From the NCBI GenBank assembly GCA_016789905.1, contig JAEUQC010000188.1, positions 1 through 33,993 of the forward strand: a stretch of DNA of 33,993 nucleotides. Direction: 5' to 3'. The translations under genes and the position numbers were made by a program. The notes beneath the pieces were generated by a model. It saw only the letters and a program-made list of their open reading frames with translations. It was not told the DNA's origin and made no database searches. Shown here piece by piece: positions 8,803-16,647 of this stretch (its first letter is position 1; every line of letters begins with the position of its first letter). Origin of the DNA: Bryobacterales bacterium. GTDB taxonomy: Bacteria; Acidobacteriota; Terriglobia; Bryobacterales; Bryobacteraceae.

Positions 8803-9990
8803 GTGTGTGCGCGCGGCGGGCGGGAGCCGCTTCAGTTCGTGATGCCGTTCCCCGGTTCACCGTTTTCTACCGTAGAGGACGCCATCGCCGACTTCCGAGA
8901 CGGCAAGATGCTTGTCGTTGTGGATGACGAAGACCGTGAGAATGAAGGCGATCTGACCATCGCGGCGGAAAAGACGACGCCGGAGATCATTAACTTCATG
9001 GCGGTTCATGGGCGAGGGCTGATCTGCCTGGCGATGAGTTCCGAGAAGTGCGATGAGCTAAACCTGCCGTTAATGTCGCCGAACAACACCTCCCGGTTTG
9101 GGACGGCGTTCACCGAATCCATTGATGCAGCGTCCGGAGTCACCACGGGGATCTCCGCCGCCGACCGTGCGCTCACCATCCAGGTGGCCATGCGCCCGGA
9201 TGCGAAACCTTCGGATCTGGCTCGGCCCGGACATATGTTTCCATTGCGCGCTAAAGAGGGCGGGGTTTTGGTGCGGGCCGGGCAAACCGAGGCGGCCGTG
9301 GATTTGGCGCGGTTGGCAGGACTAGGTCCCGGCGGGGTCATCTGCGAAATCATGAACGAGGACGGGACGATGGCAAGAGTCCCGGAACTGCACGAGTTTG
9401 CGGCAAAACACGGGATCAAGATGATCTCGGTGGCGCAGTTGATCCGCTACCGGCTGCGGATGGAACGTTTTCTGCTTCGCAAGGGCGAGGGCCGCATCCG
9501 CACCAGGCACGGCGAGTTCCGGCTAATCACGTACCATTCACCGATCCAACCGCTGATACATTCGGCGCTGGTGATGGGGGACATCGAACGAACCAAGAAT
9601 GTCCTTGTCCGAATGCACGCACACTGCGCCTATGGCAACCTGTTCGGATCGATCGAGCACGACGGGGCAGAACTGGTGGACCGGTCTCTGGCCGCGATCG
9701 CGAAGGAAGGTGTAGGGGTGCTGGTGTATTTGCACCAGAACTCCGATGGGGTGCGGTATGTGCCGCACGACGATGGCAGCACCGAGATTCTTCCCCGAAC
9801 CCGCGGACCCCAGTTGATTTCCACGGCGGACGGGACGCAAGTAATGCACGAGGCCGGCATCGGATCTCAAATTCTGGCCGACCTTGGACTACGGCGCATC
9901 CGCCTTCTCACCAACAACCCGCGTAAGGTGTTGGGCCTAGAAGGCTATGGAATTGAAATTACCGAACAGGTTCCGATTCCCCGAGACTGA
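8803..9990 (+). CDS. 3,4-dihydroxy-2-butanone 4-phosphate synthase fused to a degenerate GTP cyclohydrolase II domain (RibBX-like)
   Basis: Residues 20-215 form a complete RibB domain, which makes dihydroxybutanone phosphate from ribulose 5-phosphate for riboflavin synthesis. It has DDEDRENEGD (41-50), the GHMFPLRA loop (143-150) and Glu182 in the CEIMNEDG strand. Residues 225-395 align with GTP cyclohydrolase II and keep the late LLTNNPRKVLGLEGYG motif (368-383), but the active site has decayed. Of the three zinc cysteines only Cys275 remains; the others are His286 and Gly288. The EGRGIGL loop reads NSDGVRY (313-319), and the nucleophilic Arg position appears to be His349. The cyclohydrolase activity is therefore probably lost. 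A GAGGA site eight bases before 8803 favours this start; the internal ATG at 8842 is an alternative that loses only 13 residues. Confidence 0.92.
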   Translation: MCARGGREPLQFVMPFPGSPFSTVEDAIADFRDGKMLVVVDDEDRENEGDLTIAAEKTTPEIINFMAVHGRGLICLAMSSEKCDELNLPLMSPNNTSRFGTAFTESIDAASGVTTGISAADRALTIQVAMRPDAKPSDLARPGHMFPLRAKEGGVLVRAGQTEAAVDLARLAGLGPGGVICEIMNEDGTMARVPELHEFAAKHGIKMISVAQLIRYRLRMERFLLRKGEGRIRTRHGEFRLITYHSPIQPLIHSALVMGDIERTKNVLVRMHAHCAYGNLFGSIEHDGAELVDRSLAAIAKEGVGVLVYLHQNSDGVRYVPHDDGSTEILPRTRGPQLISTADGTQVMHEAGIGSQILADLGLRRIRLLTNNPRKVLGLEGYGIEITEQVPIPRD

Positions 9991-10063
9991 AAAATCCGCG
10001 TTAAAGTGTGGAACACTTCCTGTATCGGACGCGTTCTAAGAAGCGAAGGAGTTCAACCACCCT

Positions 10064-11023
10064 ATGCGTTTGCAGCCCGCTGTGCTGTCTGTGTTGTTTT
10101 GCGCCTCGGCCGCTTTTGGCGCCGACGCGGCGCTTTTGAAGCTCATCATGCCGGAGGCCCGCATGGTAGCCGGAATGGACGTCGAGCGCGCCCGTGACTC
10201 CTACTTCGGCCGGAAATTGCTCGAACAGATGGACACGGTCAAGGACGCCGACTTCACGAAGTTCGTCGCGATGACCGGGTTCGACCCTCGACGGGATTTG
10301 CGCGAAGTGTTGATCGCGGCTCCAGACGCCAACACTTCCAAAGGCCAGGCACTGATTCTGGTCCGGGGTGCGTTTGACACAGGACGGATTAACGGATTCA
10401 TGAAAGTGGCCGGCATTGCTCCGGCCGAAACGCTCGGCGGGATCGACTTCTATATCAAGTCCGACGGCAAAACGGAAATGGGATTCGCCGTGGTCGATTC
10501 GTCGCTCGCCGTGGCGGGGAATAAGGACGCAGTTCGGGCTGCATTGCAACGTCGCTCTGGCGCGGGTTCGGCATTAGCAGCGGCGACCTACGCCAAGGTA
10601 CAGACCTTGAGTAAGACCAATGACATTTGGGCGGTGACTTCGATTCCGGTAGCAGAGTTGTCTGGCGCGCTGCCGGGCGGAAACGCCGGCCCGGCGGGCA
10701 TGATGGGTGGCGATGCGTTCAAGGGAATTGAGCATGCCGCGATGGGTATCCGTTTTGGCACCGAGTTCATGGAATTGACGGCGGAGACCGTTTCAAGAAC
10801 CGATAAAGACGCGACCAGCATTGCCGATGTAGTCCGCTTTCTGTCAACGATGGTCCAGATGAACCGCGAAAAACCCGAGGTAAAGCCGTTTGCCACTGCT
10901 CTTGACGCGATGAAACTGACGACCGATGCGCGGACGACAACCTTGACCATTTCGCTGCCGATGGCGGAGATGGAGAAGATGTTTAAGGCGAACGCGAAAG
11001 CCGCTCCGGCGAAGAAGATCTAA
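10064..11023 (+). CDS. Exported protein of unknown function
   Basis: This 319-residue protein was not recognised. It has a clear signal peptide (MRLQPAVLSVLFCASAAFGA, cleaved near residue 20). A mixed alpha/beta mature part of about 300 residues follows, rich in Ala, Met and charged residues and ending in a basic KANAKAAPAKKI tail. The order of short strands (MVAGMDVERA, VLIAA, QALILVRGAF, GIDFYI, GFAVVDSSLAVAG) recalls periplasmic proteins of acidobacteria that are usually annotated as hypothetical. No catalytic motif, lipobox or membrane anchor is visible. GGAG lies 12 bases before the ATG. It follows ribBX by 73 bp on the same strand and is the last gene before the repeat region. Stand-alone export into the periplasm is the only safe inference. 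Confidence 0.8.
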   Translation: MRLQPAVLSVLFCASAAFGADAALLKLIMPEARMVAGMDVERARDSYFGRKLLEQMDTVKDADFTKFVAMTGFDPRRDLREVLIAAPDANTSKGQALILVRGAFDTGRINGFMKVAGIAPAETLGGIDFYIKSDGKTEMGFAVVDSSLAVAGNKDAVRAALQRRSGAGSALAAATYAKVQTLSKTNDIWAVTSIPVAELSGALPGGNAGPAGMMGGDAFKGIEHAAMGIRFGTEFMELTAETVSRTDKDATSIADVVRFLSTMVQMNREKPEVKPFATALDAMKLTTDARTTTLTISLPMAEMEKMFKANAKAAPAKKI

Positions 11024-11052
11024 ACCCGGCCGGAGATCCGCCGGCTTTGCCG

Positions 11053-11126
11053 CGGTGGCAGGTGCAGTTTGACGATTCCGGCCGTGGTTTTCCGGCCGTC
11101 AATGGCTGGCTTGGTCCGCCTCGCCT
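11053..11126 (+). repeat. Leader part of an intergenic repeat element, copy 1
   Basis: This 74-bp stretch precedes the 132-bp tandem units and is matched, with many substitutions, by about 12493-12565 in the same orientation. Shared blocks include the run around GACGATTC-GGCCGTG and GGTTTGGTCCG/GGCTTGGTCCG. Together with the 132-bp core it makes an element of about 200 bp. It also holds a 10-bp direct repeat (TTCCGGCCGT twice, at about 11076 and 11090). No function is known. Confidence 0.65.
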
Positions 11127-11258
11127 CTTGACGGCGGACAGTGGTACGGTCAATGTCGAACGGACCACCCAAAGATTTCGGCTGTACGGACGATTGCGTA
11201 ACGGCCCCGTTGAGGGGCTAGCAATCGGAAAGCCGCCAACTTTGGCTGAGGATCTTTT
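11127..11258 (+). repeat. 132-bp tandem repeat, unit A
   Basis: This is the first of two head-to-tail units with a period of 132 bp. It differs from unit B at only four of about 131 positions. Inside it GGCCCC-GTTGA-GGGGCT (11203-11219) can fold into a small hairpin whose closing pair is G-T. The period is a multiple of three, so open frames run through both units on either strand, but none has a convincing start or composition. The 612-bp gap 11024-11635 holds no gene that I can support. Confidence 0.85.
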
Positions 11259-11389
11259 CTTGACGGCGGACAGTGGTACGGTCGATGTCGAATGGACCAC
11301 CCAAAGATTTCGGCTGTACGGACGATTGCGTAACGGCCCCGTTGAGGGGCCAGCAATCGGAAAGCTGCCAACTTTGGCTGAGGATCTTT
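11259..11389 (+). repeat. 132-bp tandem repeat, unit B
   Basis: This is the second head-to-tail unit, nearly identical to unit A. Its hairpin GGCCCC-GTTGA-GGGGCC (11335-11351) pairs perfectly where unit A has a wobble pair. The remaining 246 bp up to the phosphatase gene (11390-11635) hold no recognised feature, apart from a GCAGGATGG block near 11540 that recurs near 12798. Confidence 0.85.
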
Positions 11390-11635
11390 ACACGCTCGGG
11401 GAACCCGCCGGCTGCGCCGGAGTAGCACTCTGCGGATTGCCGATTCCGACAGGGACACCTTCCGACCGTCAACGGTTCCCTCCCGCTGGGTCTGGGCAGG
11501 AATGCCGATAACCTTCGGGTTCACGCCGTTGGAATGCAGGATGGATGCGCGGGGCCAGGCAGTGAAGACCAGAATTGGAACGGGGTCCGTTATCGAGCCC
11601 CGGTTTCTAATTGGCGTCTGGTATGCTGACCGCGT

Positions 11636-12415
11636 ATGACACGAATTGTGATGTTTGTGCTAGCGGCCGTGGGATGGCTCCACGCGCAGCCGGTGACGCC
11701 GAAGTTGGACCAGAATCTGCACTCGACACTTTGGATGCAGACCTCGGCCGAATACGCAGCCATTACGACGCAGACGTACCGGGCCGCCGGATTGGCGCTG
11801 GCGGCGGCGCTGGCCGATCCCAACTGGACTGCCGCCTATGAACAGACAAACGATTTTCGAACCCTGCCGCCGGCTGTGATTCTGGATCTGGATGAGACGG
11901 TTCTGGACAATTCTCCGGCGCAGGCGCGGCTGATTCAATCCGGGAAAGTCTACACCGAAGAAGGGTTCATCGCATGGGTCAAAGAGTCGCGGGCTGGAGC
12001 CGTTCCTGGCGCCGTCGAGTTTCTCCATGCGGCGCACTTGAAAGGTGTGGCGCTATATTTCATCAGCAACCGGGTGTGCAATCCGGCCGATGCAGAGGAT
12101 GCGACGGTGGCAGTATTGAAAAAGTTGCGCATTCCGTTCGCGGACGACCGGTTGTTGTGCAAGACGGCCGGCAGTAACAAGACAGACCGCCGGAAAGCGG
12201 TGGCGGAGCGTCACCGGATACTGTTGTTGATTGGCGACGACTTCAACGATTTCACTGCGGTGCCGGACGTGGTGGAGGAGCGGGCAAAGCTACAGGAGTT
12301 TTACGGGCCCATGTGGGGAACAAAGTGGTTCGTGCTGCCGAATCCAGTGTACGGGTCTTGGGAGCGAGCCATCGGAACCGATCCGGCCAAGAAGTTGCGA
12401 GCGTTGCGGCCATAG
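11636..12415 (+). CDS. Exported HAD-family acid phosphatase (class B / e(P4)-like)
   Basis: This 259-residue enzyme is of the acid phosphatase/5'-nucleotidase e(P4)-like HAD family (PF03767 type), which dephosphorylates nucleotides and other phosphomonoesters outside the cytoplasm. HAD motif I is DLDETVLDNS with nucleophile Asp84 and acid Asp86. Motif II is the Ser of FISNR (144). The motif III Lys is near 182. Motif IV is GDDFNDF (200-206). A signal peptide (MTRIVMFVLAAVGWLHAQ) is present but no lipobox cysteine, so unlike e(P4) it is probably free in the periplasm. The gene sits alone between two copies of the intergenic repeat element. No obvious ribosome site precedes the ATG at 11636. 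Confidence 0.9.
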   Translation: MTRIVMFVLAAVGWLHAQPVTPKLDQNLHSTLWMQTSAEYAAITTQTYRAAGLALAAALADPNWTAAYEQTNDFRTLPPAVILDLDETVLDNSPAQARLIQSGKVYTEEGFIAWVKESRAGAVPGAVEFLHAAHLKGVALYFISNRVCNPADAEDATVAVLKKLRIPFADDRLLCKTAGSNKTDRRKAVAERHRILLLIGDDFNDFTAVPDVVEERAKLQEFYGPMWGTKWFVLPNPVYGSWERAIGTDPAKKLRALRP

Positions 12416-12492
12416 ATGATGCGAACTGATGCGGCTGGTGGCGGTTTGATACGGAGATGCTAATCCCGGCGGGAGACTCCCATCTGTGCCCG

Positions 12493-12692
12493 GCGGGCAG
12501 TGGCAGTTCGACGATTCGGGCCGTGTTCTTCAAGCCGGGGTTTGCTGGTTTGGTCCGGCTCCCCTCTTAAAGACGGCCGATGCTCCGGCTGATGTCGTAC
12601 AGACTACCCTGAGATTTCGGCCGTAAAGACGACTGCGAAACGGCGCTTCTGAGGGAGCCTGCAATGGGAAAGCCTCCGGCTTGGCCCGGGGA
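12493..12692 (+). repeat. Diverged third copy of the intergenic repeat element
   Basis: This region matches the leader (11053-11126) plus one 132-bp unit in the same orientation, with many substitutions and small gaps. The best blocks are GATTTCGG(C/T)(C/T)GTA and the GCAAT(C/G)GGAAAGCC run. The core is about 12566-12692. The hairpin is only partly kept. A short GCAGGATGG block near 12798 also recurs near 11540, after the other copies. The 588-bp gap 12416-13003 holds no gene that I can support beyond this copy. Confidence 0.7.
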
Positions 12693-13003
12693 AGGTTACG
12701 CCTTCGCGCAGAGGCGGGTATGCCTGACCCACGAATTGACCATCGAAGACCCATCCACCTGCCCGTGGGTGCTGAAACAGCCGATAGCAGGCAACGCGCA
12801 GGATGGCGCACGCCCGGCTGGTCGCGCATTGCCGCGTCGTTCCCTTGTGGGCGGAGGAAGGGGTGATCGTCCAGAGGTTGCCACATCTCTGAAGACACGG
12901 GACATGAACGTGGCCGGCAGACGAAAACTCTGTTTACGATGGCGTCTCTGCCTGCAATATCCGCTGAGAAGTTCCCGCCTGGGACCGCACTTCCATAGTA
13001 GGC

Positions 13004-13882
13004 GTGTCCACTCCCTTCGATAAGACATTTAAGCTGCTGGCCGACGACGATCCACGCGCGGCGATGGCTGCGTTCGCCGGAATTCCGCTGGACCTGGAGA
13101 TGGAGGTGCAAGCGCTGGATAGAGAACTCAACCTGACAACGCTTCGTGTGGATAACCTGTACCGTTGCAAACGAGCCACGGAAGAATTCCTGATCCACTT
13201 TGAGGCCGTTTCCCGGTACCGCCCGGCCGTGCTGGATAAGCAAGTGGACTATGTGCGGGCGATTGTGGCCAAATACAAATTGCCGTGCCGGAGTTACCTG
13301 GTTTTGCTGACCGAAGGCGGCGTGCCGGACCGCTTCCCCCTCTTTCTGATCCGCGAGTACGGCGACTATACCACGCAAGTGCGGTTGCGCGCTGTCCGGT
13401 TGTGGCGAATTCCGGCAGCGCGCATCCTACACATGGAGCGGCTAAGTCTGCTGTCGTGGACGGCGTTGATGGCGGCCAGCGATGCGGAATTGGCGGCCGC
13501 GGCGCGGCGCCTGGCGGAGAATCGAGCAGGAAGCCTGACGGCCCAAATGGCGCTTCTGCTGGGGCTCCGATATGGTAAAAATGAATTGTTCGAGGAGAGG
13601 CTGGCCAATATGACAACCGAGGAGATTATCGAGGACTCATACTTCTACCAGTGGGTGCTTGAAAAGGGCGAGATGCGGGGCGAGATGCGGGGCGAGAAGG
13701 TCGGCCTTGAAACCGGCGAACTCCAGGCCGCTCGCCGAATGGTGAACCACTTGCTGACCGCGCGATTCGGCGCGGTTCCTGTGTGGGCGCAACAGAAGAT
13801 CGATGCCGCGAACGTAACGACGCTCGACCAATGGGGCGTGAACGTGTTGACGGCGGCCACGGTCGAAGACTGCCTGCGATAA
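13004..13882 (+). CDS. Rpn-like PD-(D/E)XK nuclease-family protein
   Basis: This 292-residue protein resembles the Rpn/YhgA-type 'recombination-promoting nuclease/putative transposase' family. It has an N-terminal FDKTFKLL motif and a candidate active-site Asp50 (in RVDNLY). Glu67 lies in HFEAVSRY, followed by Tyr83 of QVDYV. A helical C-terminal part resembles the DUF4351-type tails of this family. The residue usually Lys or Gln two places after the Glu is Val69, so nuclease activity is uncertain. Residues 222-241 are five four-residue units starting with Gly (GEMR, GEMR, GEKV, GLET, GELQ). The start is GTG at 13004 with a weak ribosome site. An in-frame internal ATG at 13610 has a much stronger one. 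The gene lies between the repeat patch and valS. Confidence 0.75.
   Translation: MSTPFDKTFKLLADDDPRAAMAAFAGIPLDLEMEVQALDRELNLTTLRVDNLYRCKRATEEFLIHFEAVSRYRPAVLDKQVDYVRAIVAKYKLPCRSYLVLLTEGGVPDRFPLFLIREYGDYTTQVRLRAVRLWRIPAARILHMERLSLLSWTALMAASDAELAAAARRLAENRAGSLTAQMALLLGLRYGKNELFEERLANMTTEEIIEDSYFYQWVLEKGEMRGEMRGEKVGLETGELQAARRMVNHLLTARFGAVPVWAQQKIDAANVTTLDQWGVNVLTAATVEDCLR
13610..13882 (+). CDS. Possible internally translated C-terminal product of the Rpn-like gene (RpnS-like)
   Basis: An ATG at 13610 is in frame with the Rpn-like gene (Met203) and is preceded by AGGAGAGG (13593-13600) with a 9-base spacer. This site is better than that of the full-length GTG start. Translation from here would give a 90-residue helical protein containing the four-residue repeats. 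In studied Rpn loci a separately translated C-terminal protein inhibits the full-length nuclease. Calling it a product here is inference. Confidence 0.5.
   Translation: MTTEEIIEDSYFYQWVLEKGEMRGEMRGEKVGLETGELQAARRMVNHLLTARFGAVPVWAQQKIDAANVTTLDQWGVNVLTAATVEDCLR
13667..13690 (+). repeat. Perfect 12-bp tandem duplication inside the Rpn-like gene
   Basis: GGCGAGATGCGG occurs twice in direct succession (13667-13678 and 13679-13690), and the next six bases GGCGAG begin a third unit. It encodes Gly-Glu-Met-Arg twice. Such in-frame units can expand or contract by slippage and change the helix length. Confidence 0.95.
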
Positions 13883-13980
13883 ACGTTTCACGTAAGCGTT
13901 ACCCCTCCGAAACATTTCATTGAGATCCTGTTTAGAAGGCGAATCGCCCGCCCCGGTTGCTAAACTGGAAGATTCCTCAC

Positions 13981-16647
13981 ATGGAACTCGACAAAATCTA
14001 TGAGCCGCAGCGATTTGAGCCCCATTGGGCCGAATGGTGGGAGACCTCCGGCATCTTCCAGGCGAACCCTGCCAAGCCAGGCCGTCCGTTTTCCCTGGCC
14101 ATTCCGCCTCCAAACGTAACGGGGTCCCTGCACATCGGCCATATGATTGGCCACACCGAGATGGACATGATCACGCGGTACCACCGGATGATCGGCGACA
14201 ACACGCTGTGGCTTCCGGGCACCGACCACGCCGGTATCGCCACGCAAATGGTGGTGGAGCGGGAACTGGCCAAGGAAGGCTTAACGCGGTTCGACCTCGG
14301 CCGCGAAACGTTCGAAGCAAAAGTGTGGGAATGGAAGGCGCAATACGGCGGCAATATCGAACGCCAGATGCGCAAGATCGGGGACTCCGTCGATTGGACG
14401 CGCAACCGGTTCACGCTCGATCCGGGATTGTCGCGCGCCGTGCGGGAGATCTTCGTCCGGCTCTATGAAAAGGGCCTTATCTACCGCGGCGAGTATATGG
14501 TGAACTGGTGTCCGCGCTGCCATACGGCGCTTTCGGACCTGGAGGTGAACCACGAAGACACGGCCGGCAACCTGTGGGAGATCCAGTACCCGGTGAAAGA
14601 CCAGCCCGGCCGGTTCCTGACCGTGGCCACGACGCGCCCGGAAACCATGCTGGGTGATACGGCGGTGGCCATCAACGCACGGGATGAACGATACCTCGAT
14701 TTGCACGGCAAAACCGTGATCCTGCCGCTGGCGGGCCGCGAAATCCCGATCATTCTTGACGATATGGCCGATCCCGAATTCGGGACGGGCGTCGTGAAAG
14801 TGACGCCGGCGCACGACCCGAACGACTTCGAAGCCGGCAAACGGCACAATCTTCCCCATGTGCGCGTCATCGACAACCTGGCGCGAATGACGGCCGAGGC
14901 TGGAGTGGCGTATGCCGGGCTCGACCGGTTCGAGGCGCGCAAGAAGGTGCTGGCCGATTTGGAAGCACAGGGCCTGCTGGCCGCCACTAAACCGCACAAT
15001 TTGCCGGCGAGCCTCTGCCAGCGCTGCCGCACCATCGTGGAACCGTTGGTGAGCAAGCAATGGTTTGTGAAGATGGAACCGCTGGCCAAGCCAGCGATTG
15101 AAGCCGTGGAAGACGGGCGAATTCAGTTCATACCGGAGAACTGGTCCCACACCTATTTCCACTGGATGCGCAACATCCGCGACTGGTGTATCTCACGCCA
15201 GTTGTGGTGGGGGCACCGCATTCCGGCATGGCACTGCGGGGCCTGCCAAGGAGTAACGGTAACACGGGAGACGCCGCAGGCGTGCCAGCAGTGCGGTTCC
15301 GCCGATATCTCGCAAGACCTGGATGTTCTTGACACCTGGTTCAGTTCCGGCTTGTGGCCATTTTCCACACTGGGCTGGCCGGACCAGACCGAAGACCTGA
15401 AGAAGTATTACCCGACGTCGGTGCTGATAACCGGATTCGACATCATTTTCTTCTGGGTGGCGCGGATGATTGTAATGGGCCTGGAATGTACCGGCGAGGT
15501 TCCGTTCCGTCAGGTCTACATCCACGGCCTGGTGCGTGACGCCGAACGCCAAAAGATGTCGAAGACCAAGGGCAACGTGATTGATCCGCTGGCAGTGACG
15601 GAGAAATACGGTACCGACGCGGTGAGAATGTCGCTGGTGCTGGCGGCGCCTCCCGGTACTGACATCATTGCGAGTGAAGATCGAATGCAAGCGGCGCGAT
15701 CGTTCGCCAACAAAATCTGGAACGCGGCGCGCTTCCTGTTCTTGAATCTGGAACGTGCCGGGGCAGAACCCTGGGCGCCGGAAGAAAAAACGTCCTACCT
15801 GCCCGAAGCCGTGGATGGGGTTGTGCCGCTGGAGGACCGTTGGATCTTCTCCTCGTTGAACACCTGCGCCGGCGAGGTGAACAAAGCAATCTCGACGTAC
15901 CGGTTCCACGAAGCGGCCAACATACTGTGGCATTTCTTCTGGGATGATTTCTGCGACTGGTACATCGAAATCAAGAAACTGCGTTTCCGCGAAGGCTCCG
16001 GCCTGGACGCCAACTGGCGCAACATTCTGACGGTGTTTGAAACTTCCTTGCGGCTGTTGCATCCGGCGATGCCGTTCATCACCGAGGAGCTTTGGCAGCG
16101 GCTGTGCGCGGGACGCGCCGGGCGCCCGGTGTCCATCGCCTTGGCGCAGTTCCCGCAGTTCGACGAGCGCGCCCATGATGCCGACGCCGGCAAGTCTTTC
16201 GCACTGCTTCAGGAGATCATCGGCTCGGCGCGTAACCTGCGGGCCGACGCCAAGCTGGATCCGAAACAGCAATTGGAAGCCTTCATCTACTGCGAGGGCC
16301 CTGTGGCAGAGCTGGTAACCGCGCAAAAGGAGCCGATTGAGCGGCTGGCGAACGTGACGATGACAGTGGCCGGACCGGCGGCGGAGAGGGCGCGCGGCGG
16401 AAAGCGGTCCACACCGGAATTCGACCTTGTTCTATCGGTCCCGGCGGCGCAACTTGAAAAGCAGCGAGACCGTCTAATCAAAGAGATCGCGAATCTGGAG
16501 CAAGTGATCGCGAACTCAGAAAAGCAACTTTCCAATGAGGATTTCTTGAAAAAGGCGCCCGAAAAGGTGTTAGTCACGCTACGTGAAAAACTGTCCGACT
16601 ACAAGGCCCAACTGGAAAAGAGCAGAGAGGCATTGGCAGAACTGTAA
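13981..16647 (+). CDS. valS: Valyl-tRNA synthetase
   Basis: This class I synthetase charges tRNA-Val and edits misactivated Thr. The protein is 888 residues from the ATG at 13981, which has GGAAG nine bases upstream; the frame also allows an earlier TTG at 13957. Seen are PPPNVTGSLHIGHM with HIGH at 51-54, the editing domain (TTRPETMLGDTAVA), a cysteine pair typical of bacterial ValRS (CQRC), the LDTWFSSGLWPF block, KMSKTKGNVIDP with KMSK from 525, and a C-terminal coiled-coil arm (last about 65 residues) that contacts the tRNA. Length is normal. Its stop overlaps the nadC start by one base (TAATG), so the two are translationally linked at the head of a cofactor operon. Confidence 0.98.
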   Translation: MELDKIYEPQRFEPHWAEWWETSGIFQANPAKPGRPFSLAIPPPNVTGSLHIGHMIGHTEMDMITRYHRMIGDNTLWLPGTDHAGIATQMVVERELAKEGLTRFDLGRETFEAKVWEWKAQYGGNIERQMRKIGDSVDWTRNRFTLDPGLSRAVREIFVRLYEKGLIYRGEYMVNWCPRCHTALSDLEVNHEDTAGNLWEIQYPVKDQPGRFLTVATTRPETMLGDTAVAINARDERYLDLHGKTVILPLAGREIPIILDDMADPEFGTGVVKVTPAHDPNDFEAGKRHNLPHVRVIDNLARMTAEAGVAYAGLDRFEARKKVLADLEAQGLLAATKPHNLPASLCQRCRTIVEPLVSKQWFVKMEPLAKPAIEAVEDGRIQFIPENWSHTYFHWMRNIRDWCISRQLWWGHRIPAWHCGACQGVTVTRETPQACQQCGSADISQDLDVLDTWFSSGLWPFSTLGWPDQTEDLKKYYPTSVLITGFDIIFFWVARMIVMGLECTGEVPFRQVYIHGLVRDAERQKMSKTKGNVIDPLAVTEKYGTDAVRMSLVLAAPPGTDIIASEDRMQAARSFANKIWNAARFLFLNLERAGAEPWAPEEKTSYLPEAVDGVVPLEDRWIFSSLNTCAGEVNKAISTYRFHEAANILWHFFWDDFCDWYIEIKKLRFREGSGLDANWRNILTVFETSLRLLHPAMPFITEELWQRLCAGRAGRPVSIALAQFPQFDERAHDADAGKSFALLQEIIGSARNLRADAKLDPKQQLEAFIYCEGPVAELVTAQKEPIERLANVTMTVAGPAAERARGGKRSTPEFDLVLSVPAAQLEKQRDRLIKEIANLEQVIANSEKQLSNEDFLKKAPEKVLVTLREKLSDYKAQLEKSREALAEL

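Noticed and set aside
10004..10020. Hairpin AAGTGT-GGA-ACACTT after ribBX as a terminator
   Set aside because: The stem is short and AT-rich, and no T-run follows.
11047..11524. Open frames on both strands across the 132-bp tandem units
   Set aside because: The period is a multiple of three, so frames stay open by duplication alone. Neither has a ribosome site or protein-like composition, and the diverged third copy does not keep either frame.
12530..13378. Minus-strand open frame of 282 codons across the repeat copy and the Rpn-like gene
   Set aside because: It runs through a noncoding repeat and antisense to a recognisable gene, and shows no family motif.
13883..13980. T-box leader for valS
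   Set aside because: The gap is under 100 bases and lacks the T-box sequence and terminator.
15193..16326. Minus-strand open frame of 377 codons
   Set aside because: It is antisense to valS, which is certain.
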